Assembly: GCA_019348305.1 (NCBI GenBank)
Contig: JAHWJQ010000048.1
Location: 1-12,373 of the forward strand
Length of the DNA: 12,373 nt
Reading direction: 5' to 3'
Origin: Actinomycetota bacterium
GTDB taxonomy: Bacteria; Actinomycetota; Acidimicrobiia; Acidimicrobiales; CADCTF01
Below, piece after piece: positions 6,780 through 12,373 of this stretch; the stretch's first letter is position 1; every line of letters begins with the position of its first letter. Below the pieces are notes generated by a model that saw nothing but the letters and a program-made list of their open reading frames with translations, did no database searches and was not told where the DNA came from. The translations under genes were made by a program, and so were the position numbers.

Positions 6780-6867
6780 CATGACGCATTGGGGTGATTA
6801 CGCCACCGTTTGTGTGGACAAAACCACGATGCCGAGTAAAGATGCGCACATGGTGAAAGGTGGCTTC
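6780..6867 (+). promoter_or_regulatory. Branched fold with possible sequestration of the ribosome binding site
   Basis: The ribosome site is AAAGGTGG at 6856-6863, four bases before the ATG at 6868. GAAAGGTGGC (6855-6864) is complementary to GCCACCGTTT (6802-6811): six pairs, one bulged G, then three A-T pairs. The same ACC-bearing segment can instead form a local hairpin, GGTG (6793-6796) with CACC (6804-6807). In that second state CATG-A-CGCAT (6780-6789) can close with ATGCG-CA-CATG (6842-6852) around this hairpin and GTGG/CCAC (6814-6817, 6824-6827), a three-way junction leaving the ribosome site free. Pairings are read directly from the sequence; a regulatory role is inference. Confidence 0.35.
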
Positions 6868-8766
6868 ATGCGAGGGTTCACGCGCAGGTCCAGGCAAGGG
6901 ACCGTGCTTCTGATGATTTTGGCGTTGGCTGTGGCCACCGCCCGACCGGCAGGAGCGCAGGCGACAGCGTCGTCGAGCACGGCCTGGAACGGCTACAGCA
7001 CAGGCTCAGCGATCCACATCAACGCCCTGCAGCTGGCAGCGAACGGCCCCATCGTGGCCGACACGGCCTTGGCCTTCGCGGGGGCGTCGACCAACTCCCA
7101 GGGTCTGTCCACGGCGCTCACCAACGAGATGCTCCTGGGCGTGCACCCGGCCCAGGGCGCCAACGAGGCCTTCGGCCGTGGTTCGGGCGTGGAGGTCGGG
7201 CTGGGCCAGGCCGCACCCAACAACCCCGATGCCAACCAGGTGAAGCTGGGCGGCGGTGCCGCCGAAGCGAGCGCGGCCCCGCCTCTCCAGACCGACCTGG
7301 TCACCCGGGAGCTGCTCAAGCAGACCATCAACCCCCTCGCCTTCGCCTCGGTCCTGCGGGGGCAGGCCCAGGCCACCTTCAACGAGCGCTTCGTGATGCC
7401 GATGCTCGGCTCGCCGCTCGGCTTCGGCCTCGGCTACGCAGATGACGTGCAGCTCCTCAACGCCGGCCCTGCCCCGACCGGCGAGCAGCTGACGGCGCCG
7501 GTGCTGGCCACCGACACCACCGCGGTGCGCGGCGGCGAGGGGCCCCAGCGCACCACCTCGCAGTCCACCTCCTTCACCTACCTGGTGAACAACGGCGACG
7601 GCACCTGCGGCCTGGCCAGCGAGACCCACATCACCGTGGCCCCGGTCCGCCTCAACCTCCCGCCCGATGCCGACCCGACCAACGACATCACCATCGAGCT
7701 GCTGGGCGAGTGGGTGCTGCGGGCGGCGGCCAGCGGCAAGCCCGGCGGCGGCAAGGTCCAGTACATGCCCACGGGCGACGACATCACGCCCACCACGCCC
7801 GTCGTCCGGGTCTTCCAGGGCCAGACGCTTTCTGGCCAGCTGACCACCCAGCAGATCCTGGGCAACGCGGGGCTGACGCTGCCCGACGCCCTGGCCCCGC
7901 TCATCGCCGTCGCCGTGGGCGAGGACCCCCGGGCCATCGCCGCTCCGGGCACCAACCCCAACCCCAACTCCCAGCCGACGGTGACCGACACCCTGGTCTC
8001 GGCGGCGGTGGACGTGGCCCGCATCCGCCTCGTGCAGCCCAACCCGGCCGCCTCGGGCCTCAACGCCCTCGACTTCCGCCTCGGACACATGGAGGCCAAG
8101 GTCGAGGTTCCCTCTGGCGGCATCAACTGCGAGATCCCGGTCGTGAAGACGGCCTCGCCCGACCCGGCCATCGCTGGTCAGGACCTGACCTTCACCATCC
8201 GCATCCCCGCCGATGCCGATGCCCTGCGGCCCTTCCCCTGCGACCTCACCAACATCCGGGTCACCGACACCGTCTCACGCGAGAGCGGTAACCCGGTGTT
8301 CACCGTGGTCGGGGGCACCGGCCCCAACGGGGAGCAGGGGGTGGTGTCGGGCAACACCGTCACCTTCGACAACATCGGGAGCTACCGGGTTGGTGATCCG
8401 CCACTGCTGGTGAACGTGACGGTCCGGCTCGCCGGCAACTCGGGGGCCGGCAGACTCCTCGACACCGTGAGGGTGGATGCCACCCCGGCCAACTGCCGGG
8501 CCGGCAACGAAACGGTCGGTCGGGTCCTTGGCGGTGCTCGCTTCTTCGGCGCCAACGCCGGGCTCACCGGCGCCGGCGTGACCGGTGGTGGTGCCGGTGG
8601 TGGCGGCCTCACCGGCACCTTCACCCTCAGCGGCCCTGACGTCGGCGGCCCGGCAGCCCTGCCTCGCACCGGTCCCGTGACGGACAGCACCACGCCGCTG
8701 GTCCTCGGCCTCGGTGCTGCCGCCGGTGGTCTCCTGCTCCGGCGGGCCCGCCGCCAGACCGCATAG
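6868..8766 (+). CDS. Secreted surface protein with DUF11-like domain and C-terminal LPRTG sorting signal
   Basis: This is a 632-residue exported protein. The N-terminus has basic residues (RRSR), a hydrophobic core (12-25) and a likely cleavage site after ARPAGA or AQA (30-32). Residues about 33-420 form a large beta-rich domain starting WNGYSTGSAIHINAL. It resembles actinobacterial proteins often labelled choice-of-anchor P, from memory. Residues about 421-565 look like a DUF11/Ig-like module (VVKTASPDPAIAGQDLTFTI ... NIRVTDTVS). A Gly-rich linker (GVTGGGAGGGG) leads to LPRTG at 598-602, a hydrophobic stretch and a basic tail (RRARR), the layout of a sortase substrate covalently fixed to the cell wall. 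No sortase gene lies in the window. The ATG at 6868 is favoured because it has AAAGGTGG upstream and gives a normal signal peptide; starts at 6781 or 6850 would add sequence with non-coding codon use. A strong terminator follows. Confidence 0.85.
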   Translation: MRGFTRRSRQGTVLLMILALAVATARPAGAQATASSSTAWNGYSTGSAIHINALQLAANGPIVADTALAFAGASTNSQGLSTALTNEMLLGVHPAQGANEAFGRGSGVEVGLGQAAPNNPDANQVKLGGGAAEASAAPPLQTDLVTRELLKQTINPLAFASVLRGQAQATFNERFVMPMLGSPLGFGLGYADDVQLLNAGPAPTGEQLTAPVLATDTTAVRGGEGPQRTTSQSTSFTYLVNNGDGTCGLASETHITVAPVRLNLPPDADPTNDITIELLGEWVLRAAASGKPGGGKVQYMPTGDDITPTTPVVRVFQGQTLSGQLTTQQILGNAGLTLPDALAPLIAVAVGEDPRAIAAPGTNPNPNSQPTVTDTLVSAAVDVARIRLVQPNPAASGLNALDFRLGHMEAKVEVPSGGINCEIPVVKTASPDPAIAGQDLTFTIRIPADADALRPFPCDLTNIRVTDTVSRESGNPVFTVVGGTGPNGEQGVVSGNTVTFDNIGSYRVGDPPLLVNVTVRLAGNSGAGRLLDTVRVDATPANCRAGNETVGRVLGGARFFGANAGLTGAGVTGGGAGGGGLTGTFTLSGPDVGGPAALPRTGPVTDSTTPLVLGLGAAAGGLLLRRARRQTA

Positions 8767-8794
8767 CCCGAGCGGCCACTCGCCAACAGCCGAC

Positions 8795-8829
8795 AACAGC
8801 CGGCGGTCCTTGGGGACCGCCGGCTGTTT
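8795..8829 (+). terminator. Strong intrinsic terminator after the surface protein gene
   Basis: CAGCCGGCGGTCC (8797-8809) and GGACCGCCGGCTG (8814-8826) form a perfect 13-bp stem around a TTGG loop. It extends to 15 bp through flanking AA/TT (8795-8796 with 8827-8828), and the 3' side runs into TTT. It starts 29 bases after the surface-protein stop and also faces the convergent phoU gene, so it may act in both directions. Confidence 0.9.
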
Positions 8830-8860
8830 CGCGTTCCAGGTGGGTTGCTAACCAGGATTG

Positions 8861-9523
8861 CTAAGCGGTGGGCCCGGGCATCTCGCCGGTCGAGACGAAG
8901 GTGGTGCGGCGGGCGATCTCGACGGCGTGGTCACCCAGGCGTTCGTAGAAGCGGCCGAGCAGAGCGAGGTCTATGGCGGGAGCCGTCGCCACGCCGCCCT
9001 CGAGCAGGGTGGCGAACAGCTCGTTGCGCAGCAGGTCCAGCTCGCGGTCGGACTCCTCCACCGCACGCCCCGCCGTCCCGTCCTCGGCATCGAAGGCCGC
9101 CAGAGCGTCGCCGAACAGCCGCGCCGCCACGGTCGCCATCTCCACCACGAGGGTGCGCAACCGGGGGCTGAAGGCGTCGGCGTCGCGTTCGAAGCAGGCG
9201 GAGCGGGCGACATGGGCCACGAGGTCGCCGGAGCGGGCCACCGACTCGGTGAGGCGGACCAGAGTGGTGAGCTGGCGGAGATCGAGGGCCATGGGTTGCT
9301 GGGTGGCGATGAGCTCGTACGCCGCCAGCTCCACGTCGCGGGCCCGGGCCGACCATCCCGCCGTCCGGGCGTCGACGCGCCGCCCGGCATCGCAGTCGCG
9401 CCGCAGCCAGGCCTCGGTGGCGTCCGCGATCGACCGTTGCACCTCCCGACCGATGGCGACGACGGCTCCCTGCAGCGAGGCGATGCGGTCGTGGAAGTGC
9501 TGGCGGCCAACGCCGTCAGTCAC
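8861..9523 (-). CDS. phoU: PhoU-family phosphate signalling regulator (second gene of the minus-strand pair)
   Basis: This is a 220-residue all-helical PhoU protein made of two three-helix repeats. In the family, PhoU binds metal clusters, associates with the Pst transporter and the PAS domain of the PhoR/SenX3 kinase, and keeps the phosphate response off when phosphate is plentiful. Repeat motifs are RLTESVARSGDLVAHVAR (residues 90-107) and GRFYERLGDHAVEIARR (190-206), so both halves keep the Gly-Asp of the metal-binding signature. It begins with a GTG at 9523 whose GTGA overlaps the stop codon of the upstream phoU by four bases, implying translational coupling. The stop TAG lies 32 bases from the terminator of the convergent surface-protein gene. 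The short, moderately divergent sequence suggests an actinobacterial paralog rather than the main phoU, which may be the one starting at 12284. Confidence 0.92.
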   Translation of the reverse strand: MTDGVGRQHFHDRIASLQGAVVAIGREVQRSIADATEAWLRRDCDAGRRVDARTAGWSARARDVELAAYELIATQQPMALDLRQLTTLVRLTESVARSGDLVAHVARSACFERDADAFSPRLRTLVVEMATVAARLFGDALAAFDAEDGTAGRAVEESDRELDLLRNELFATLLEGGVATAPAIDLALLGRFYERLGDHAVEIARRTTFVSTGEMPGPTA

Positions 9524-10158
9524 AGCTCTGCTCGCACCAGGTAGCGCACCCGGTCGCCGATGAGCACGGCGTGGTCGGCGATCCGCTCGAGGTAGCGGCC
9601 CACGAGGGCGAGCTCGAGCGTCGTGGCTAGGCTCTGCGGTGCGCTGAACAGCTCGGCCAGGAGCTGGCGGTGCAGCTCGTCCATCCGGTCATCCCAGATG
9701 TCGAGCGCCTCTGCCCGCTCCACGTCGCGCTCGGCGTAGGCGTCGATGGCGCCCTGCAGGAGCCGGCGCGCCTCCTCGGCCATTCGAGCCACCAGCCCGG
9801 CCAGCCTGGGCGGGAGGTAGCCGTGGGGCCGTGCCGCGAAGCTGGCGACGTGGCGCACCAATTTGGCCGACCGTTCCAGCTCGTGGGACAGGCGCACCAC
9901 GGTGAGCACGAAGCGCAAGTCACCCGCCGCCGGCTGCTGGCGGGCCAGGACCTCATAGGCCCTCGTCTCGCACCGGTGGGTCGCGCGATCGATGTCGGCG
10001 TGGCCGTGCACGACCTTCGTCGCCAGATCAGGGTCGTGGGTGGCCAGCGCCTCGCCTGCGGTGGCCAAGGCCTCCACGACCAATCCCGCCGCGCAGAGGA
10101 TGTCGGTCTCGAGCTCGGCCAGTTCCCGGTCGAATGCTCTCCTTGTGCGCTCCACCAT
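9520..10158 (-). CDS. phoU: PhoU-family regulator with altered first repeat (first gene of the minus-strand pair)
   Basis: This is a 212-residue PhoU protein, divergent from senX3. The second repeat has GRYLERIADHAVLIGDR (188-203), close to the canonical ERxGDHA. The first reads SHELERSAKLVRHV (91-104), with Ala-Lys (98-99) where most family members have Gly-Asp, so one of the two metal sites is probably lost. The ATG at 10158 begins MVERTRRAFDRELAEL, the usual PhoU opening; it lacks a clear ribosome site, but TATGGT at 10175-10170 on the minus strand could be a -10 box giving a very short leader. A direct-repeat PHO box lies about 55 bp upstream of the start, and another GTTCACC half-site directly precedes the ATG. 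The gene is coupled to the next phoU by a 4-bp overlap. Confidence 0.92.
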   Translation of the reverse strand: MVERTRRAFDRELAELETDILCAAGLVVEALATAGEALATHDPDLATKVVHGHADIDRATHRCETRAYEVLARQQPAAGDLRFVLTVVRLSHELERSAKLVRHVASFAARPHGYLPPRLAGLVARMAEEARRLLQGAIDAYAERDVERAEALDIWDDRMDELHRQLLAELFSAPQSLATTLELALVGRYLERIADHAVLIGDRVRYLVRAEL

Positions 10159-10212
10159 GGGGTGAACCAACCATACGGCCGTTGTCGCCTCGTGGATGCC
10201 CACCCGGCAACG

Positions 10213-10234
10213 TCGGGGTGAACCAGGAGTGAAC
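10213..10234. promoter_or_regulatory. PHO box: two 11-bp direct repeats in the phoU/senX3 divergent region
   Basis: On the minus strand GTTCACTCCTG is followed directly by GTTCACCCCGA, an exact 11-bp period. This agrees with the actinobacterial PHO box bound by PhoP/RegX3, described as tandem GTTCACC-type repeats with an 11-bp pitch. A third copy, GTTCACCCC, occurs at 10167-10159 against the phoU start codon. The site lies about 62 bp upstream of senX3 and 55 bp upstream of phoU, so it could control both directions. Confidence 0.75.
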
Positions 10235-10283
10235 ACTTCTCACAAACGGTCTCGCTCCCCTGCCCCGGAGCTGGCGGCTGGCC

Positions 10284-10289
10284 TAGTGT
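10284..10289 (+). promoter_or_regulatory. senX3: Candidate -10 element for leaderless senX3
   Basis: TAGTGT (TANNNT) sits six bases before the GTG start at 10296, the spacing of actinobacterial leaderless promoters. The same TAG is an in-frame stop for senX3, so no longer N-terminus is possible. No -35 hexamer is evident, as is usual when an activator site lies upstream. Confidence 0.5.
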
Positions 10290-10295
10290 CGCGTC

Positions 10296-11528
10296 GTGCA
10301 GCTCCTGCTCGCCGGTGTTGCCCTGCTGGCCTGCGCCGGCGCTGCCTGGTCAGCCCTCCAGCGCAGGCGGACCGAGCGCCGGGCCCGAGATGTCCTGGCC
10401 GCCGTGATCTCCCGCCTCGACCCCGACGCGTCGTCGGCGGCCGGCGACAACCTGCCCGAGGCGCTGGCCCACCTGCGTCGGGCAACGGACGCCGCCGCCG
10501 ACCGGATGGCGGCCGCTCAACGGTTGGCCGCAGCGCTGTCCGGCGCGCTCGAGGCGGTTCCCCTCGGCGTCGTCATCACCACCCCTGACGGCGAGACACT
10601 GTTCCGAAACCAGTCGGCGGACTCGCTACTGGGCAGGCGGGCGGCCGATGCGCTGGCCGTCCGCGCCGTTTCGGACTTGCTGCGCGAGGCGGCGGCCGGC
10701 CGGGGAGGTTCGCGGCCGCTCGACCTTTACGGGCCGCCCCGGCGGACGCTTGTCCTGTCGGCTGTCCCCGTTCATGGCGCGGCCGTCGTGGTGGTCGAGG
10801 ATGTGTCGGAGCGCCGGCGGCTCGACGCCGTCCGGCGGGACTTCGTGGCCAACGTCAGCCACGAGCTCAAGACACCGGTCGCCGCCCTCGGCCTGCTGGC
10901 CGAGACTCTCGCCGCCGAGGACGAGCCCGGGGTGGTGCAGCGCCTGGCCGGGCGGATGCAGGAGGAGGCCTTCCGAGTGGCGAGGATCATCGAGGACCTG
11001 CTGGACCTGAGCCGCCTCGAGGCCGAGGAGACGGCGCGCCACGAGCCCGTCCGCCTCCACGAGGTGGTGTCCCAAGCAGTCGAGCAGGTGCGGCCAGCGG
11101 CCGACCTGCGCTCCGTGAAGCTCGCAGTGGCGGCTGTGCCCCGGTCCTGGACCGTCCTCGGCCAGCGCCGGCAACTGGTGTCCGCCCTGGCCAACCTCCT
11201 CGAGAACGCGATCAAGTACTCCGACGAAGGCGCCACCGTCGAGCTGGCGGCCCACAGCGTCGGTGACGCCATCGAGCTCGTGGTGCGCGACCACGGGATC
11301 GGCATCCCCTCCCGCGACATCGACCGCATCTTCGAGCGTTTCTACCGCGTCGACCGCGGTCGTGGCCGCGACACCGGCGGCACCGGGCTGGGGCTGTCAA
11401 TCGTCCGCCACATCGCGTCCAACCACGGGGGCGACGTGCTCGTCGAGTCGCAGGAGGGTCAGGGCTCGGCCTTCACCTTCCGCCTTCCTGCCCACGGCCC
11501 CGTCGGCCTCCTGGCCGACGCCGGTTGA
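10296..11528 (+). CDS. senX3: SenX3-type phosphate-responsive sensor histidine kinase
   Basis: This is a 410-residue membrane-tethered kinase. A single N-terminal hydrophobic segment (about 2-20) is followed by a linker and a PAS-like domain (about 80-165) that in this family receives the PhoU/Pst signal. The HisKA dimer domain has NVSHELKTPV with the phospho-accepting His189. The ATPase domain shows the N box NLLENAIKYS (N300, N304), G1 DHGIGIP (332-338), F box FERFYRVD and G2 GGTGLGLSI (361-369), all intact. Mycobacterial SenX3 has two membrane segments as I remember it; only one is evident here. The GTG at 10296 is the first possible start after an in-frame TAG, with no ribosome site, and is probably leaderless. 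The stop shares one base with the regX3 ATG (TGATG), so the pair is coupled. It likely phosphorylates RegX3 when phosphate is scarce. Confidence 0.95.
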   Translation: MQLLLAGVALLACAGAAWSALQRRRTERRARDVLAAVISRLDPDASSAAGDNLPEALAHLRRATDAAADRMAAAQRLAAALSGALEAVPLGVVITTPDGETLFRNQSADSLLGRRAADALAVRAVSDLLREAAAGRGGSRPLDLYGPPRRTLVLSAVPVHGAAVVVVEDVSERRRLDAVRRDFVANVSHELKTPVAALGLLAETLAAEDEPGVVQRLAGRMQEEAFRVARIIEDLLDLSRLEAEETARHEPVRLHEVVSQAVEQVRPAADLRSVKLAVAAVPRSWTVLGQRRQLVSALANLLENAIKYSDEGATVELAAHSVGDAIELVVRDHGIGIPSRDIDRIFERFYRVDRGRGRDTGGTGLGLSIVRHIASNHGGDVLVESQEGQGSAFTFRLPAHGPVGLLADAG

Positions 11529-12241
11529 TGGCGGTGGCCGAGAACCAGCCCACCGTGCTGATCGTGGAGGACGAGGACTCCTTCGTCGACGCCCTCGTCG
11601 TTGGGTTGAAGCGCGAGGGGTTCCTGGTCAAGGTCGCTCGTGACGGCGTCTCGGCGCTGTCGGTGTTCGACGTGGTGCAGCCAGACCTGGTGCTGCTCGA
11701 CGTCATGCTCCCCAGCCTCTCGGGCGTCGACGTCTGCCGAGAGATCCGCAGCCGCTCCCGCACCCCGATCATCATGGTGACGGCGAAGGGCTCCGAGATC
11801 GACACGGTGGTGGGACTCGAGGTCGGTGCAGACGACTATGTCACCAAGCCCTACCGGCTCCGGGAGCTCGTCGCTCGCATGCGGGCCGTTCTGCGGCGGG
11901 CCCCCCGCAACGACGAGGCGGACACCGAGGAGTCGGTGCTGCACGTGGGTGACGTGCGACTCGACGCCGGGCGCCACGAGGTCATGGTGCGGGGAGAGGA
12001 GATCGCCCTGCCGCTCAAGGAGTTCGACCTCCTCGAGATCCTGTTGACCAACGCCGGGCGGGTCCTGACCCGAGAGACACTCATCGATCGGGTCTGGGGC
12101 TGCAATTACGTGGGCGACACCAAGACGCTCGACGTGCACATCAAGCGGCTCCGCTCCAAGATCGAGCGCGACCCCTCCCAGCCCGAGCTCATCGTGACGA
12201 TCCGGGGTCTGGGCTACCGCTACGAGCGTCCCAGCTCCTGA
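11528..12241 (+). CDS. regX3: RegX3-type OmpR-family phosphate response regulator
   Basis: This is a 237-residue response regulator. The receiver domain has the acidic pair E14-D15, phospho-acceptor Asp58 in LLDVMLP, Thr85 in MVTAKG and Lys107 in YVTKPYR. A winged-helix DNA-binding domain (about 135-235) contains LPLKEFDLLE, GRVLTRETLIDRVWG, YVGDTKTLDVHIKRLRSKIE and TIRGLGYRYE. These segments agree closely with mycobacterial RegX3 as I remember it, including TKPY rather than the more common TKPF. It is expected to bind GTTCACC-type direct repeats such as those at 10213-10234, activating phosphate-scavenging genes and its own locus. The ATG at 11528 overlaps the senX3 stop by one base; a TTG at 11525 and a GTG at 11534 are less likely starts. 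A third phoU follows 42 bp downstream. Confidence 0.96.
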   Translation: MAVAENQPTVLIVEDEDSFVDALVVGLKREGFLVKVARDGVSALSVFDVVQPDLVLLDVMLPSLSGVDVCREIRSRSRTPIIMVTAKGSEIDTVVGLEVGADDYVTKPYRLRELVARMRAVLRRAPRNDEADTEESVLHVGDVRLDAGRHEVMVRGEEIALPLKEFDLLEILLTNAGRVLTRETLIDRVWGCNYVGDTKTLDVHIKRLRSKIERDPSQPELIVTIRGLGYRYERPSS

Positions 12242-12283
12242 CCCTGCCTGGCCTACCCCGCCGTGTCTGGGAGACTGAGTGAC

Positions 12284-12373
12284 GTGGTTGAGACCCGACG
12301 GCGGTACCACGAGCAGTTGGCGGAGATGAAGAGCGACACCGTCCGCTTGGCAGCGATGGCCATCGAGGAGATC
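12284..12373 (+). CDS. phoU: PhoU-family protein, N-terminal part (runs off the window)
   Basis: The GTG at 12284 opens a frame that stays open to the last base and gives 30 residues beginning VVETRRRYHEQLAEMK. The R-x-x-YHEQL opening is typical of canonical actinobacterial PhoU, closer than either minus-strand paralog. It follows regX3 by 42 bases, so it may be co-transcribed. GGGAG lies about ten bases before the GTG, and GAGACT seven bases before it could be a -10 box for a leaderless message. The remaining roughly 190 residues are outside the window, so repeat motifs cannot be checked. Confidence 0.8.
   Translation, partial: MVETRRRYHEQLAEMKSDTVRLAAMAIEEI

Larger units (their letters stand above)
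6593..6867 (+). other. Gene-free structured leader upstream of the surface protein gene
   Basis: The 337 bases between 6531 and 6867 hold no convincing gene. They contain two copies of a GC hairpin motif (6593-6613, 6756-6777), a long stem (6631-6640 with 6680-6689), and a branched fold just before the ribosome site (6780-6852). The in-frame codons 6784-6867 use only 17 of 28 G/C third positions, clearly below the flanking genes, so the region reads as untranslated. Possible -10 boxes are TAGCAT (6728-6733) and TACAAA (6736-6741), with no good -35; if either is used, only copy 2 and the branched fold would be in the transcript. I searched by eye for the cyclic di-GMP (GEMM) core and ydaO-type cyclic di-AMP consensus and found neither. 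Whether it is a riboswitch, a protein-binding leader or upstream promoter DNA is open. Confidence 0.45.

Noticed and set aside
6531..6867. Known cyclic di-GMP (GEMM) or cyclic di-AMP (ydaO) riboswitch in the surface protein leader
   Set aside because: The conserved GEMM core (GCAAACC, ACGCAAAGCC) and the ydaO core are not present by eye. A covariance model scan would be decisive.
6781..6867. Earlier start (ATG 6781, with AGGGG upstream) for the surface protein
   Set aside because: It would add 29 residues with low GC at third positions and push the signal peptide core far from the N-terminus.
7006..8088. Minus-strand open frame opposite the surface protein gene
   Set aside because: It is a shadow of the plus-strand codon bias. 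The product is Gly/Val/His/Arg-rich without domain features and would lie inside a well-supported gene.
8845..8863. Direct repeat TTGCTAA twice between the terminator and phoU
   Set aside because: It is only seven bases, and one copy includes the phoU stop codon; no mobile element or attachment site context.
8858..9563. Plus-strand open frames opposite the phoU gene
   Set aside because: The minus-strand PhoU motifs and coupling are decisive; the plus-strand products are Arg/Ser/Gly-rich shadows.

Overview
The window is high-GC DNA with densely packed genes on both strands. A WhiB protein, a SenX3-RegX3/PhoU phosphate locus, GTG starts that look leaderless, an LPxTG-type surface protein and strong G/C third-position bias point to an actinomycete (Actinomycetota). 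The mix of families would suit a non-mycobacterial lineage such as Acidimicrobiia, but that placement is inference. I see no tRNA, rRNA, CRISPR array or insertion sequence.

Left part (1-4032): the 3' end of an unidentified gene, then a minus-strand 1-Cys peroxiredoxin. Divergent from it is an AMP-forming long-chain acyl-CoA synthetase, followed by an EamA/DMT-type membrane transporter. The transporter's reading frame has no normal start codon, and the apparent coupled ATGA start lies in another frame. The transporter converges, four bases apart, on a minus-strand WhiB1-like iron-sulfur regulator.

Middle part (4033-8860): a three-helix membrane protein with an extracellular domain carrying a DHWHQH motif overlaps tail to tail by 8 bp with a membrane protein bearing a GGDEF-like domain whose signature is lost. 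A small membrane-anchored or secreted protein follows. Next is a 337-bp gene-free leader rich in possible RNA structure: two copies of a GCA-CCCC-GGGG-TGC hairpin motif, a 10-bp long-range helix, a multi-branch fold, and a segment complementary to the ribosome binding site. It precedes a 632-residue secreted surface protein with a DUF11-like domain and a C-terminal LPRTG sorting signal, closed by a strong intrinsic terminator.

Right part (8861-12373): a phosphate-response locus. Two tandem phoU genes on the minus strand are divergent from senX3-regX3, and a third phoU begins just after regX3 and runs off the window. The divergent intergenic region holds an 11-bp direct repeat (GTTCAC type) matching the actinobacterial PHO box, so RegX3 probably controls the locus itself. 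In the family model PhoU proteins connect the Pst transporter to the SenX3 kinase, so three paralogs around one kinase suggest specialised or redundant signalling. No pst transporter genes are visible here.
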